Shown: positions 7,607 through 16,187, numbered from the stretch's first letter. The stretch is DNA of 64,000 nt from Enhygromyxa salina (GCF_002994615.1 NZ_PVNK01000149.1:31895-95894), one strand, 5' to 3'. Numbers and translations are program-made. Notes: generated from the letters alone by a model not told the origin.

Positions 7607-8228
7607 GAGCGCGAAGAAGGCTGGCAAGAAGAAGACCGCGAGCAAGAAGAAGACCGCGAGCAAGAAGAAGGCCGCGACGAAGAAGAAGGCCGCGACGAAG
7701 AAGAAGGCCGCGAGCAAGAAGAAGGCCGCGACGAAGAAGAAGGCCGCGAGCAAGAAGAAGTCCGCGAGCAAGAAGAAGACCGCGACCAAGAAGAAGCCCG
7801 CGACCACGGCCAAGGTCAACGGCGACGGGGTCAGGTCAGCGAAAGCCGATCCGAAGCGCTCGGGCGAAAAGGCCACAGGGGCCAACGAACAGGCGGCGGG
7901 CAAGCGGCGACTCCGGTTCGACCGCAACGACGTGGTCCGGTTCCGCAAGCGCTCGCAAGTAGCCAAGGGGCTCGGGGTCCGCGGCGACACGCACTACACC
8001 GTCGAGGCGGTGACCAGCCACGAGGGGCGCCCCCTCGTCGTGCTGCGCTACGGCGAGGGAAAGCACTTCGCGCTCATGAAGGTTCCGCCCGGCCACCTGG
8101 CGATCGTCCGGCGAGCTGACCAGGTCCCGGCCGAAGTCCGGGCCTGCGCGGCGAAGCTCTCTCGGTACGAGGGCCCGATCTCGGCCACGACCCGCCGTCT
8201 GTTGGCCGAGCTCGCGCGGAGGTCGTGA
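7605..8228 (+). CDS. Lysine-rich histone H1-like protein
   Basis: A 207-residue protein. Residues 1-66 are a low-complexity run of Lys triplets separated by T/A/S-A dipeptides (KKKTASKKKTASKKKAATKK and so on), as in eukaryotic H1 tails and bacterial HC1/Hq1-like proteins. Residues ~100-207 form a compact domain (LRFDRNDVVRFRKRSQVAKG ... VEAVTSHEGRPLVVLRYGEG) of unknown type. The ATG at 7605 has an AGAAGGAG RBS 7-10 bases upstream. The encoding DNA is itself an imperfect tandem repeat. Its TGA overlaps the ATG of the amidase gene, so the two are co-translated. Probably DNA- or polyanion-binding. Confidence 0.8.
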   Translation: MSAKKAGKKKTASKKKTASKKKAATKKKAATKKKAASKKKAATKKKAASKKKSASKKKTATKKKPATTAKVNGDGVRSAKADPKRSGEKATGANEQAAGKRRLRFDRNDVVRFRKRSQVAKGLGVRGDTHYTVEAVTSHEGRPLVVLRYGEGKHFALMKVPPGHLAIVRRADQVPAEVRACAAKLSRYEGPISATTRRLLAELARRS

Positions 8229-8863
8229 TGCTGGCGGTGGCGCTCGGATTCTCGCCGGTGGTCGCGTTCGGGCTGGTCGCCTGGTGGGCGCACGCTCGGG
8301 AGACGAAGCTGGAGATCGTCAACATGTTGGACGTGGCGCCAGCAACGAAGCGATCGAAGCGGACGCGAGCCGTGGACGCGGTGGTCCTGCATCAGATGTC
8401 GTTCCAGCGCGGGAACGATCTGGACCGCTACCGCAAGGTGACCGCGCACTTCGTGATCGCTCCGGACGGCAGTGTCGGGCAGCTGCACCCGATGAGCGCT
8501 CGGCTGGTGGCACCGAAGGGGTTCAACGGGCGCTCTGTGGCGATCGAGTTCGCGGGCAACTTACGCGCGGCGAACGGGAACTGGTGGAGCCCGGAGACCC
8601 ACGGACGCGACTCGCTCACCGCCGCGCAGGTCGAGTCGGGCCGGAAGCTGCTGCGGCTGCTTCGCTCGGCGGGCGTGCGCTACGTGTTCGCCCACCGCCA
8701 GAGCGACTACGACAAGGGGAACGATCCGGGGCCGGAGATCTGGTCCACGGTCGGGCAGTGGGGGATCGAGAAGCTTGGGCTGTCCGACGGGGGGGCGCAG
8801 TACGCGGTCGATAGCGGGCGGCCGATCCCGGAGAGCTGGCGGACATTCGACGTCAACGCTTGA
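8228..8863 (+). CDS. Membrane-anchored N-acetylmuramoyl-L-alanine amidase (Amidase_2/PGRP fold)
   Basis: A 211-residue peptidoglycan amidase homologue that would cleave the MurNAc-L-Ala bond. The N-terminal helix (LAVALGFSPVVAFGLVAWWA) is a signal anchor. The catalytic domain shows VVLHQMSF (zinc His55), AHFVIAPDGSVGQLHP, VAIEFAGN, FAHRQS (His156) and KGNDPGPE (Asp167), matching the three zinc ligands of the Amidase_2/T7 lysozyme family. The ATG at 8228 overlaps the TGA of the histone-like gene (TGATG); a GTG one codon earlier is also open. The context gives no autolysin operon. A wall-remodelling or lysis role is inferred. Confidence 0.85.
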   Translation: MLAVALGFSPVVAFGLVAWWAHARETKLEIVNMLDVAPATKRSKRTRAVDAVVLHQMSFQRGNDLDRYRKVTAHFVIAPDGSVGQLHPMSARLVAPKGFNGRSVAIEFAGNLRAANGNWWSPETHGRDSLTAAQVESGRKLLRLLRSAGVRYVFAHRQSDYDKGNDPGPEIWSTVGQWGIEKLGLSDGGAQYAVDSGRPIPESWRTFDVNA

Positions 8864-9040
8864 GAGGCCATGGGAGAGACGACATGCAAGACAACCAACG
8901 AACAACGGCCCCGCCCCGAGCTCGATCGTCCCGTGCCCGCCGGCCGACGGACCACACCCGTCAACGACGAGTACCACCCGCGCGTGGCAGTGATGCGCCC
9001 ACCCGGCTCCTATACTGCCTCAGCTGACGAAGAGAGACCC

Positions 9041-9340
9041 ATGGATCACGATGACCCCGCGCTCACCGCTTACTGCGACTTCTTCTCCGCCGTCGTCGAC
9101 GCGAGGTGGGACAAGGAGAGCCTCGAGGAGTTTGAGGCGACCTTCTCTGCCGCCAGCGAAGTTCTGACCGGTCAAGCGCTGGGCATGATGATCTGGACGA
9201 TCACGACGCTCATGCGCCGGCGAATTCCAACACCCGAGGAGCTCGAGGAGCTCGGGTTCGATCCGGCGACCTTCCTCGCGCTTCTCGACGTAATCATCCG
9301 GTCGACGACGGCCGCCGATCCGGGCGAGTTCATTCACTGA
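9041..9340 (+). CDS. Small hypothetical protein
   Basis: A 99-residue acidic, helical protein (LTAYCDFFSAVVDARWDKES, then TGQALGMMIWTITTLMRRRI) with no family I recognise. The ATG at 9041 is preferred over the in-frame ATG at 8870 because the intervening sequence is Pro/Arg-rich and unlike protein. A TATACT at 9011-9016 sits at a suitable distance for a -10 element, but I see no good -35. It ends 13 bp before the excisionase-like gene and is probably cotranscribed with it. Confidence 0.6.
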   Translation: MDHDDPALTAYCDFFSAVVDARWDKESLEEFEATFSAASEVLTGQALGMMIWTITTLMRRRIPTPEELEELGFDPATFLALLDVIIRSTTAADPGEFIH

Positions 9341-9353
9341 GGTCGCAGAACCC

Positions 9354-9545
9354 ATGTCCGGCACCAAGCCAACGTCGACGTTGCCCGAGTTCCTCAAGGC
9401 CGAGGAGCTCGCCGAGCTGCTGCGTATTAACCGCAAGACGATCTACGAGGCCGCCCGGCGCGACGAGATCCCCGGCGCGATCAGGATCGGTCGGGTCCTG
9501 CGCTTCCGGCGTGACGCCGTGTTGGCCTGGATGTCCTCAAGCTGA
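9354..9545 (+). CDS. Excisionase-like helix-turn-helix (HTH_17) protein
   Basis: A 63-residue single-domain protein with the MerR/excisionase-type signature: FLKAEELAELLRINRKTIYE, then RRDEIPGAIRIGRVLRFRRD and VLAWM. This is the standard helix-turn-helix plus wing of phage excisionases and small DNA-binding proteins. It follows a small hypothetical by 13 bp and is closed by a strong terminator 20 bp downstream. No integrase is visible in the window, so an excisionase role is only suggested by family; it could be a stand-alone regulator. Confidence 0.8.
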   Translation: MSGTKPTSTLPEFLKAEELAELLRINRKTIYEAARRDEIPGAIRIGRVLRFRRDAVLAWMSSS

Positions 9546-9566
9546 GTTCGGCCGCTGCTCGAGTGC

Positions 9567-9604
9567 AAGAAGCCGGCCCCGCGAATCTGCGGGGCCGGCT
9601 TCTT
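9567..9604 (+). terminator. Strong bidirectional intrinsic terminator
   Basis: A perfect 16-bp stem, AAGAAGCCGGCCCCGC / GCGGGGCCGGCTTCTT, with loop GAATCT. The A-rich and T-rich ends of the stem suit termination on both strands. It ends the accessory region's plus-strand genes and lies before the convergent dehydrogenase at 9781. Confidence 0.85.
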
Positions 9605-9780
9605 CGTGCCTCTAGATCGTGTGCTGTGAGTGTGCTGCGAAGCTGCTCCGCGCTGGGGTCAAGCAGTGCACGAGACGGGACGAGACGGATCCCGAAAAAT
9701 CAATCAAATCGGTGGGTTACGAGCCAAGACCGCGACATCGTTCACGTTCTTCGCAACCCGCCGGAGGGCCTTCGCAGGCC

Positions 9781-10755
9781 CTAGCAGCCTGGGTCGACCA
9801 GGACCTTGAGCACGCCTCGGCGCGAGGCGTGCTCGAGCGCTTCAGTCGCGCGCGCGAGGGGATAGCGCGCGGCGATGAGCGGGCGTGGGTCGAGGCCGCC
9901 GCGTGCGAGCAGGTCGACCGCGCGCGCCATGTCCCCGCAGCGCGATCCGATCACGCGTAGCTCGTTGACGACCACCGTCGACAGATCCAGGGGGATCGGC
10001 GCGGCGCTGGTGGTCTTGAGGATCACCGCGCCGCGCGGGCGGGCCAGCCACAGCGCGCGGCTCAGCCCGCTGGGGTGGCCCGTGGCCTCGACGACGAGCG
10101 CGGCCGCCCCCTGGTCGCGGGCGTCGAGCTCGCGCTCGAGCGAGGTCTCGATGCCGAGCGCAGCCGCGACGTCGAGCTTGGCGCGGTGGTGGCCGATCGC
10201 GCGGACCGGCTGACCGGCGGCGTGCAGCGCGAGGCCGATCAGCAAGCCCAGCTTCCCGTCCCCGAGCACGTCGACGCGCGGGACCTCGCCGGGGCCCGGC
10301 TCGAGCTCGTCGAGCACGTGGAGCGCGGCGGCGAGGGGCTCGGCGAAGACCGCGAGCTCGTCGTCCACGGTCTCGGGCACGGGCACGAGGTTGCGGCGGG
10401 GCAGGGCGACGCGCTCGGCGAACACCCCCGGGCGCCCACGGATCCCGATCGTCGCGCGGGCACGGCAGTGGTGGCCGTCGCCGTGGGTACAGGCCGGGCA
10501 GGCTCCGCAGCCGATGTTGATGTCTGCGACGACGCGGCGTCCGCCGAGCTCGGGGTCCGCGGCGTCGACCAGCCCCACGAACTCGTGGCCGAGCACGCCC
10601 TCAAAGCCCGCGTAGCCGTCGACGAGCTGGAGGTCGGTGTCGCAGACCCCGGCTCGACGCACGTGGATCAGCGCCTCGTCCGCGGCCGGGACCGGCTCGG
10701 GGTGATCGTCGCGGACGCGGAGCTCGCCAGCGGGGTCGAGGATCAGCGCGCGCAC
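9781..10755 (-). CDS. Zinc-dependent medium-chain alcohol dehydrogenase
   Basis: A 324-residue MDR-family dehydrogenase. Cys38 (RAGVCDTDLQLVDGY) and GHE at 56-58 supply catalytic-zinc ligands. Cys83/86/89/97 (CGACPACTHGDGHHC) form the structural zinc lobe. VDVLGDGKLG near 165 is the Rossmann nucleotide-binding motif. The GTG at 10755 is chosen because MRALILDPAGELRV is the usual N-terminal strand; the frame is open upstream to 10833. The substrate is not evident, though the arrangement resembles threonine/sorbitol-type dehydrogenases. It is divergent from the PilZ gene. Confidence 0.9.
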   Translation of the reverse strand: MRALILDPAGELRVRDDHPEPVPAADEALIHVRRAGVCDTDLQLVDGYAGFEGVLGHEFVGLVDAADPELGGRRVVADINIGCGACPACTHGDGHHCRARATIGIRGRPGVFAERVALPRRNLVPVPETVDDELAVFAEPLAAALHVLDELEPGPGEVPRVDVLGDGKLGLLIGLALHAAGQPVRAIGHHRAKLDVAAALGIETSLERELDARDQGAAALVVEATGHPSGLSRALWLARPRGAVILKTTSAAPIPLDLSTVVVNELRVIGSRCGDMARAVDLLARGGLDPRPLIAARYPLARATEALEHASRRGVLKVLVDPGC

Positions 10756-10821
10756 GCTCGAGTGTCGCTCGCCCCTCGCGGCCGTCAAGGGATCTGCAAG
10801 GCGCGAGGATTCGCCGGGTTT

Positions 10822-10850
10822 TTGGACGGCCATCCGGGCTCCGCTAGCTT
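10822..10850 (+). promoter_or_regulatory. Sigma-70-like promoter for the PilZ gene
   Basis: TTGGAC (10822-10827), 17-bp spacer, TAGCTT (10845-10850). The predicted start is about 3 bases before the ATG at 10860, so the transcript would be nearly leaderless; there is no SD. Confidence 0.5.
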
Positions 10851-10859
10851 GGCCGCGCC

Positions 10860-11273
10860 ATGCCGCCGACCACCGCGACCGTGACCCGTCGAGACAGCCG
10901 CCACATGATCGGCAGCTTCGTCGCCCCCGGCAGCGAGGCAGGCGCCGGCGAGGGCTTCATGGTCGCGGAGCTCTCGCGCGAGGGCATGTCGCTGCTTCGC
11001 GTCGCCAGCAAGCAGGGCGAGGCGCGGGGCCTCGATCGCCGCTTCAATTGGCTGGCCGTCCCCTTGCCCGAGCGCGGCGCTCAGGTGTGCGCGCTGACCG
11101 AGGTCGTCCACCGGCGGCGCTTCGGCCCGCTCGAGATGCTCGGTGTTCGCTTCGAGCAGATGTCAGCCAGCGACCGCGAGCTGCTCCACGACTACCTCGA
11201 CGAGCGAGATCACCTCAGCTTCGGGGCCCGCGGGCTGTTTGGCGCGCGGGATCGCGCCAACCCGTCGCCCTGA
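10860..11273 (+). CDS. PilZ-domain protein
   Basis: A 137-residue protein with the PilZ c-di-GMP-binding signature: RRDSR (RxxxR) at 10-14 and ELSREG at 37-42, in the place of the (D/N)xSxxG motif, followed by the typical beta-barrel strands (VRFEQM near residue 100) and a short helix. The aspartate of the second motif is Glu here, so nucleotide affinity is uncertain. Its last 64 bp overlap the 3' end of the convergent glycosyltransferase gene. Likely a stand-alone c-di-GMP effector. Confidence 0.75.
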   Translation: MPPTTATVTRRDSRHMIGSFVAPGSEAGAGEGFMVAELSREGMSLLRVASKQGEARGLDRRFNWLAVPLPERGAQVCALTEVVHRRRFGPLEMLGVRFEQMSASDRELLHDYLDERDHLSFGARGLFGARDRANPSP

Positions 11274-12928
11274 TCGACGCAGCCTCGCCAGCGCTCGCGG
11301 ACGCCGAGGACCTCGAGCAAGAGGACCCGGACCTCGTGGGGCTCGGCGACCTGGGCCGACGCAGGATCGACGAACTCGGCGAGGACGCGAAGCTCGAACA
11401 CCCGGCTCAGGGGCGCGGCGATGTGGTCCGGGAGCACGAAATACTGCGGGGCCCGCTCGACGAGCACGCAGGCCTTGGCCGCGTCGTCGGGCGCGTGGGC
11501 GATCGCGGCGTCGTTGAGGCCGATGACGTCGATGATCGTCATCGCGCGCGGGGTTCGGTAGCGCATCGCGCCCGCGCCCTCGACCGCGACGCGGGCGTCG
11601 GCCGGGAGCTCGCGGGTCGCGAGCCGGGCGGGGTCGCTGTGGAGCAGGGCGATGCCGCGCTCCTGGGCGCGCTGGATCGTGTGGGCCGCGGGGATCTGGA
11701 GACCGGTCAACAGCGCGATCGGCAGGATCAGGACCACGCCGAGCACTCGGTGGGTCCGGGCGACGCCGAGCGCGATCACGATCGGCGGGATCGCGGCGAA
11801 GATCGCGAAGTAGCGGGCCTCATAAAACAAGGTGTCGGGGTTGAGGGGTCGGGTGATCGCGGTCCCGAGCATCCCGGCGAGGTAGGCGACGAGCAGCGCC
11901 GAGAGCTGCCAGCGCCGACGCGGGGGCTCGGGCCGCGACGAGGAGTCGGAGTCGCGCGGGTCGAGCACGCCGCGATCGGACAGATCGGTCCAGACCGCCG
12001 CGGCGATCAGCGCGAGCCCGCCGACGCCCACGAACCACGGCTGCCACGGCAGGACCTGGGCCCCGAGATAGTCGAGCCCGCTGCCGAGGCCGCTGGCCTG
12101 GCCGAGCGTCGACTTGACGTAGGCGGTGTTGGGCCACGGCCAGCCGCTGACGAGCTCGCAGTAGACCACCCAGAGGCCGAGGCCGAGGCCGGCGCCGAGC
12201 GCTGGCGTGGCGACCACGAGCGACCTCAGACCGGCGCGCGCGCGCTCGGGCCCGGGCAGACCGCGCTTGGCCAGCGTCTGGCCGAGCCACGCGAGCGCGG
12301 CGAAGCCCAGGAGGCAGGCCAGCGCCTCGGGCCGCGCGAGCTCGACGGCGAAGCCGAGCACCCCCGCGAGCAGCCACTGCTCGCGCAGGCTCGTCCGCAG
12401 GCAGGCGAGCAGCAGGCAGGTCGTCAGGGGCACCTCCATGCCCGAGCTCGCCCCCTGCAGCAGCGTCGGCGAGGTCGCGGTCAAGATCCCGGCGAGCAGC
12501 GCGATCGACATCGCTGGCATCGGACGCGCGACGCTGGCTCGGGCGTGGACCAGGTCGAGGGCGATCGCGCTGGCGAGCCCGGCGGTCGCGGCGTGGAGCA
12601 GCGCGCCGAGCAGCTTGACCGAGCCGACCGGGTCGGGCTCGGTCGGCCACACGGCCAGCGCCGCGACCCACAGCGGGCTCGAGAAGCCCGTCTCCTGGTC
12701 ACCCGGGTTGTAGGACAGCCCCTCGCCGAGGCTCAGGCTCTTGGCGTACGCGAGGTGGATCCAGGCGTCGTCGAGGCAAAAGTCGCCGACTCCGGCGCCT
12801 CCGAAGGCGTAGGCGCAGGCCAGGATCAGCCCGATCACCACGCTGATCCGCGGCGCCCACAGCTCGCGGGCCGGCGGCTCGTCGCTCGGCGTTTCGGGGG
12901 GCGCCGTGGGCTGGTCGTCGTTTCGCAT
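11210..12928 (-). CDS. GT-C type integral-membrane glycosyltransferase
   Basis: A 572-residue polytopic protein with about ten hydrophobic segments. Just after the first membrane helix it has the GT-C signature: FCLDDAWIHLAYAKSLSLGE, then GLSYNPG and GFSSPLW, with the DD at 53-54 as the predicted catalytic acidic pair of polyprenyl-phosphate-sugar-dependent transferases (ArnT/arabinofuranosyl-transferase-like). The C-terminal ~150 residues are an extracytoplasmic domain. The ATG at 12928 starts 5 bp downstream of the upstream dehydrogenase stop, so the two are probably cotranscribed. Sugar and acceptor are unknown; cell-envelope glycan modification is inferred. Confidence 0.8.
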   Translation of the reverse strand: MRNDDQPTAPPETPSDEPPARELWAPRISVVIGLILACAYAFGGAGVGDFCLDDAWIHLAYAKSLSLGEGLSYNPGDQETGFSSPLWVAALAVWPTEPDPVGSVKLLGALLHAATAGLASAIALDLVHARASVARPMPAMSIALLAGILTATSPTLLQGASSGMEVPLTTCLLLACLRTSLREQWLLAGVLGFAVELARPEALACLLGFAALAWLGQTLAKRGLPGPERARAGLRSLVVATPALGAGLGLGLWVVYCELVSGWPWPNTAYVKSTLGQASGLGSGLDYLGAQVLPWQPWFVGVGGLALIAAAVWTDLSDRGVLDPRDSDSSSRPEPPRRRWQLSALLVAYLAGMLGTAITRPLNPDTLFYEARYFAIFAAIPPIVIALGVARTHRVLGVVLILPIALLTGLQIPAAHTIQRAQERGIALLHSDPARLATRELPADARVAVEGAGAMRYRTPRAMTIIDVIGLNDAAIAHAPDDAAKACVLVERAPQYFVLPDHIAAPLSRVFELRVLAEFVDPASAQVAEPHEVRVLLLEVLGVRERWRGCVDQGDGLARSRAPNSPRAPKLR

Positions 12929-12933
12929 CGGGC

Positions 12934-13983
12934 TCAGGCGATCTCGAGCACGACCTTGCCAAATTGCTCGCGGCGATCCAGGTAGCGCTGAGCCTGGGCG
13001 GCCTCGGCCAGGGGAAACACGCGATCGACGATCGGGCGCAGCGCGCCCTCGCCGATCAGCTGCGCGATGCGGAACATGCTGGCCTTCGACCCCATGGTCG
13101 AGCCCAAGATCTGGATCTGGCGAAAGAACACGTGGCGCAGATCGGTGCGCGCGTCCCAGCCCGAAGAGGCGCCGCATGTCACGACGCGCCCGCCCTTGCG
13201 GCACAGCTTGATGCTGTGCTCCCAGGTGGATTCGCCGACGTGCTCGAACACCAGGTCGACGCCCCGGCGCCCGACGCCGGGCAGCGCGCGGACCTGCTTG
13301 GGCCAGTCTTCGTCGCTGCTGCGCACGCAGGCGTCGGCCCCGAGCTCGCGCGCTTTGTCGAGCTTCGCGTCGGTGCTCGCCAGCGCGATCACGCGCGCGC
13401 CGTGGAGCTTGGCGATCTGGAGGCCAGCCGAGCCCACGCCGCTGCCAGCCGCGTGGATCAGCACGGTCTCGCCGGGCTCGATCCGTCCGCGCACGACCAG
13501 CATCTGCCACGCGGTCAAGAAGGTCAGTGGAAAGGCCGCGGCCTCGACCATCGACAGACACGCGGGCTTGTCAACGAGGTTGGTCGCGGGCACGGCGATC
13601 TGCTCGGCGTAGCCGCCTCGGCAGCTCTCGCCGAGGATGTGATAGCGCGGGCACAGGTTGTCCCAACCGGACAGGCACTGCTCACAGCGTCCGCACGACA
13701 GCCCGGGGTTGAGCACGACCTCTCGGCCAACGAGCTTGGCGTCGACCGACTCGCCGACCTCGCGGACGACCCCGGCGATGTCGCTGCCGAGCACGTGGGG
13801 GTAGTCCAGACGCAGGTTCGGGAGCCCCTTGCGGACCCAGATGTCGAGCCGGTTGAGCGCGCACGCGTGAATCTGGACGACGACCTGGCCCGGCTCCGGT
13901 CGCGGGGCCGGGAGCTCGGCGAGCTCGAGGACCTCGGGGCCGCCGTGCTCGCCCAGGATGACCGCGTTGATCGAATTGCTCAT
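12934..13983 (-). CDS. MDR-family zinc-binding dehydrogenase/reductase
   Basis: A 349-residue MDR protein. Cys97/100/103/111 (CGRCEQCLSGWDNLC) form a structural zinc site, and HAAGSGVGSAG near 185 is the nucleotide-binding motif. Unlike the gene at 9781, the GHE catalytic-zinc motif is replaced by GSDIAG (66-71), so a quinone-oxidoreductase or enoyl-reductase-like activity is as likely as an alcohol dehydrogenase. The ATG at 13983 precedes NAVILGEHGG, the usual first strand. It is immediately upstream of the GT-C gene on the same strand. Confidence 0.88.
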   Translation of the reverse strand: MSNSINAVILGEHGGPEVLELAELPAPRPEPGQVVVQIHACALNRLDIWVRKGLPNLRLDYPHVLGSDIAGVVREVGESVDAKLVGREVVLNPGLSCGRCEQCLSGWDNLCPRYHILGESCRGGYAEQIAVPATNLVDKPACLSMVEAAAFPLTFLTAWQMLVVRGRIEPGETVLIHAAGSGVGSAGLQIAKLHGARVIALASTDAKLDKARELGADACVRSSDEDWPKQVRALPGVGRRGVDLVFEHVGESTWEHSIKLCRKGGRVVTCGASSGWDARTDLRHVFFRQIQILGSTMGSKASMFRIAQLIGEGALRPIVDRVFPLAEAAQAQRYLDRREQFGKVVLEIA

Positions 13984-14160
13984 GGTGTCTCGCTCGGCAC
14001 GCGCCCGACTTGTGCGCTGCGGCCCTTGTCGGAATAACAAAGGTGTGGTCGGTCCGTCCAAGACGGGGTCGCCGCGGGTCCTGGGAGGACCGGGGCGCTC
14101 TGGGGAGCGGGGCCCGCCGCGACCATGAAAGTCAGGCGAGCTCCCGGTAGAGCGCCAGGT

Positions 14161-14190
14161 TCAGGGCCAAGCTCAGGGCCAAGCTCAGGG
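14161..14190. repeat. 12-bp tandem repeat, 2.5 copies
   Basis: TCAGGGCCAAGC is repeated at 14161-14172 and 14173-14184, then TCAGGG, ending inside the stop region of the DUF3829 lipoprotein gene. A slippage-type short repeat with no visible function. Confidence 0.7.
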
Positions 14191-15141
14191 AAAGTCGAAG
14201 TCGAGCGTCTCGGCGTCGCGGACCAGCGAGGAGTAGCCGTCGGTCAGCTTCACGAGATCGCCGAGCTTGGGCTTGCGCTGGCCGAGCTTGCGCTGAAACT
14301 CGGCCGCGATCGCGTGGAACTCTTCGACGTCGTTGGCGAAGGTCGACATCCAAAAGACCTTGCCCGCGGCCTCGGGGTCGGACTGATAGATGGTCGAGAA
14401 CTGCCCCCGGGCCTGATCAAATTCGTCGTAGAGCGGCTGGCACTGCTCGGCCGTCGCCGCTTCATCGCTCATGCACCGGACCATCGGACGCGCGCGGATC
14501 ATCAGGCGGCGCGAGGCGACCTCGAGCGCGCTCCGGCGACTCTCGAGCACGCCGAGCAAGAAGACATCGTTGTTGATGTGGGCCTCATCGATCGCTTGCT
14601 GGAGCTCGAGGTCGGCCGTGAGCCAGGCGTCGTGGGCCGCGCGCAGCTGGGGGTCGAGCTCGCTCAGGCGCGCCCACTGGTCGTCGCGCCAGCCCTCGTT
14701 GTCGAGGTACGCGGCGAGCGTTCGGGTCAGCTCGGCGTAGTGGCTGCCGGCCGCGACGATGCGCGCGGCCCCGGACTCGATCACGGGCATGCTGGGCGGC
14801 GTCTTGGCGGCCTCGAGCACTCGCTGGCACGAGCGAAAGGTGTTGACGCTGATTCCGCGCAGGTACACCCCCTCGCGCTTGCGCTTGGGCGTGCCCTGGG
14901 AGTCGACCTGATCGCTGTAGCGATCCCAGCTCTCGACCATGACCGAGGCCACGACGTCGCGGCAGGCCGAGAACCGGCGCAGCTTCGAGTCGACCTCTTC
15001 GGCGTAGTCGGCCGGGTCGACCTCGGCGTCATGGTCGTCGGGCTGCTGCTCCTCGACCTCCTCGAACAGGTGACAGCCGCTCGCGCTCAGGCCCACGGTG
15101 GGCAGGGCGAGCACGGCGACCACGGCCGACGCGAGTCTCAT
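14185..15141 (-). CDS. DUF3829-family lipoprotein
   Basis: A 318-residue exported lipoprotein. A signal peptide ends in LSASGC with Cys23 as the lipidation site, followed by an acidic linker. The rest is helical and matches the DUF3829 pattern (DYAEEVDSKLRRFSACRDVV, then ARGQFSTIYQ and EFHAIAAEFQRKLG). Members are periplasmic lipoproteins of unknown function. The ATG at 15141 overlaps the TGA of the upstream lipid-kinase gene (ATGA), so they are translationally coupled. Family assignment is from memory of the pattern. Confidence 0.75.
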   Translation of the reverse strand: MRLASAVVAVLALPTVGLSASGCHLFEEVEEQQPDDHDAEVDPADYAEEVDSKLRRFSACRDVVASVMVESWDRYSDQVDSQGTPKRKREGVYLRGISVNTFRSCQRVLEAAKTPPSMPVIESGAARIVAAGSHYAELTRTLAAYLDNEGWRDDQWARLSELDPQLRAAHDAWLTADLELQQAIDEAHINNDVFLLGVLESRRSALEVASRRLMIRARPMVRCMSDEAATAEQCQPLYDEFDQARGQFSTIYQSDPEAAGKVFWMSTFANDVEEFHAIAAEFQRKLGQRKPKLGDLVKLTDGYSSLVRDAETLDFDFP

Positions 15142-16187
15142 ATCCAGTGCGTATCCTCGGGGACGATGATGCGCAGGTGGTGAAACAGGTTCTCGACCTT
15201 GTAGTGGTGCGCGGCCACGAATTCTTCGCCGTCGATCTGTGCGGGGATCTCGGGGCCCGAGTTGGCCCGGAACAGGCGGATCTCGATCGAGCGTCCGCGG
15301 CGAAATTCTCGACCGCTGAGCCCGACGACCTCGAGGTCATCGTTGGTCACCGGGTTCTTCTTGTGCCGGGCGAGCGCCGACATGACCCAGTCGGCGTGGC
15401 TGCGAAAGGGCAGGACCTCGAATTTTCCGTCGTCGGCGCGCGAGTCCTCGACGAAGATCCACTCACCCCCGTAGAGGATCGTGCCGTTGACGACGAGATC
15501 GGTCAGCCCGACCCACTCGCAGACCTCGCCGTCGACGGTCACCTCGCACGAGAACAGCGAGCCCGTCGGCCCGCCGACCACCGACTTGACCATCTGGCTG
15601 ACGGCGGCGCCCGCGTAGACCAGCTTGTCGCGGTAGAACTGCTTGACGACCGGGACCTTGGCGACGCGCTCGCGGTCGCGGTTGCGCTGGGCCAGGATCC
15701 GAGCCGAGAGCCCGAACCCGCAGTTGTCGAACCACAGGTCGGAGCGGAGGGTCTCGCCGTCCTCGTCGACGGCCTCGATCCGGCCGACGTCCATCCACTG
15801 CTCGCCGCCGTCGGCGATCGTCTTGATGTTCTGCTCGAGCGCCCGGGCCCCGGCGCTGATGCCGAAGGAGCGGCCCTGATCGTTCGCGGTGCCCATCGGG
15901 AGCATGCCCAGGGGGACGTCGATCCCCGCCCGCTCCCGGGCCAAGATGATGCCCTTGGCCGACTCCGCGAAGGTCCCGTCGCCGCCGAAGTAGATGACCC
16001 GGGCGACGTCCTCACGCTCGATGCGGTCCGCGAGCGCGGCCACGGTCTTGCCCTCGGGCAGGGTCGAGAAGAACTCCGGATCCAGCCCCGCCGCGGCGAG
16101 GCCCTCGAGCGCGCGATCGATCGCGCGCTCGGCCTTGCCGGTCTGGGCGGTCGGGTTGGCGACCAGGATGGAGGTGCGGGCGCTCAT
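15138..16187 (-). CDS. Diacylglycerol/lipid kinase (DAGK catalytic domain)
   Basis: A 349-residue cytoplasmic lipid kinase of the DagK/YegS type, expected to phosphorylate diacylglycerol or another lipid with ATP. The N-terminus ILVANPTAQTGKAE, GGDGTF at 68-73, LGMLPMGTANDQGR and FDNCGFGLSAR are the conserved DAGK motifs. The ATG at 16187 precedes the first strand; the upstream open frame is not protein-like. The gene is coupled to the downstream DUF3829 lipoprotein and is divergent from the S46 peptidase. Confidence 0.9.
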   Translation of the reverse strand: MSARTSILVANPTAQTGKAERAIDRALEGLAAAGLDPEFFSTLPEGKTVAALADRIEREDVARVIYFGGDGTFAESAKGIILARERAGIDVPLGMLPMGTANDQGRSFGISAGARALEQNIKTIADGGEQWMDVGRIEAVDEDGETLRSDLWFDNCGFGLSARILAQRNRDRERVAKVPVVKQFYRDKLVYAGAAVSQMVKSVVGGPTGSLFSCEVTVDGEVCEWVGLTDLVVNGTILYGGEWIFVEDSRADDGKFEVLPFRSHADWVMSALARHKKNPVTNDDLEVVGLSGREFRRGRSIEIRLFRANSGPEIPAQIDGEEFVAAHHYKVENLFHHLRIIVPEDTHWI

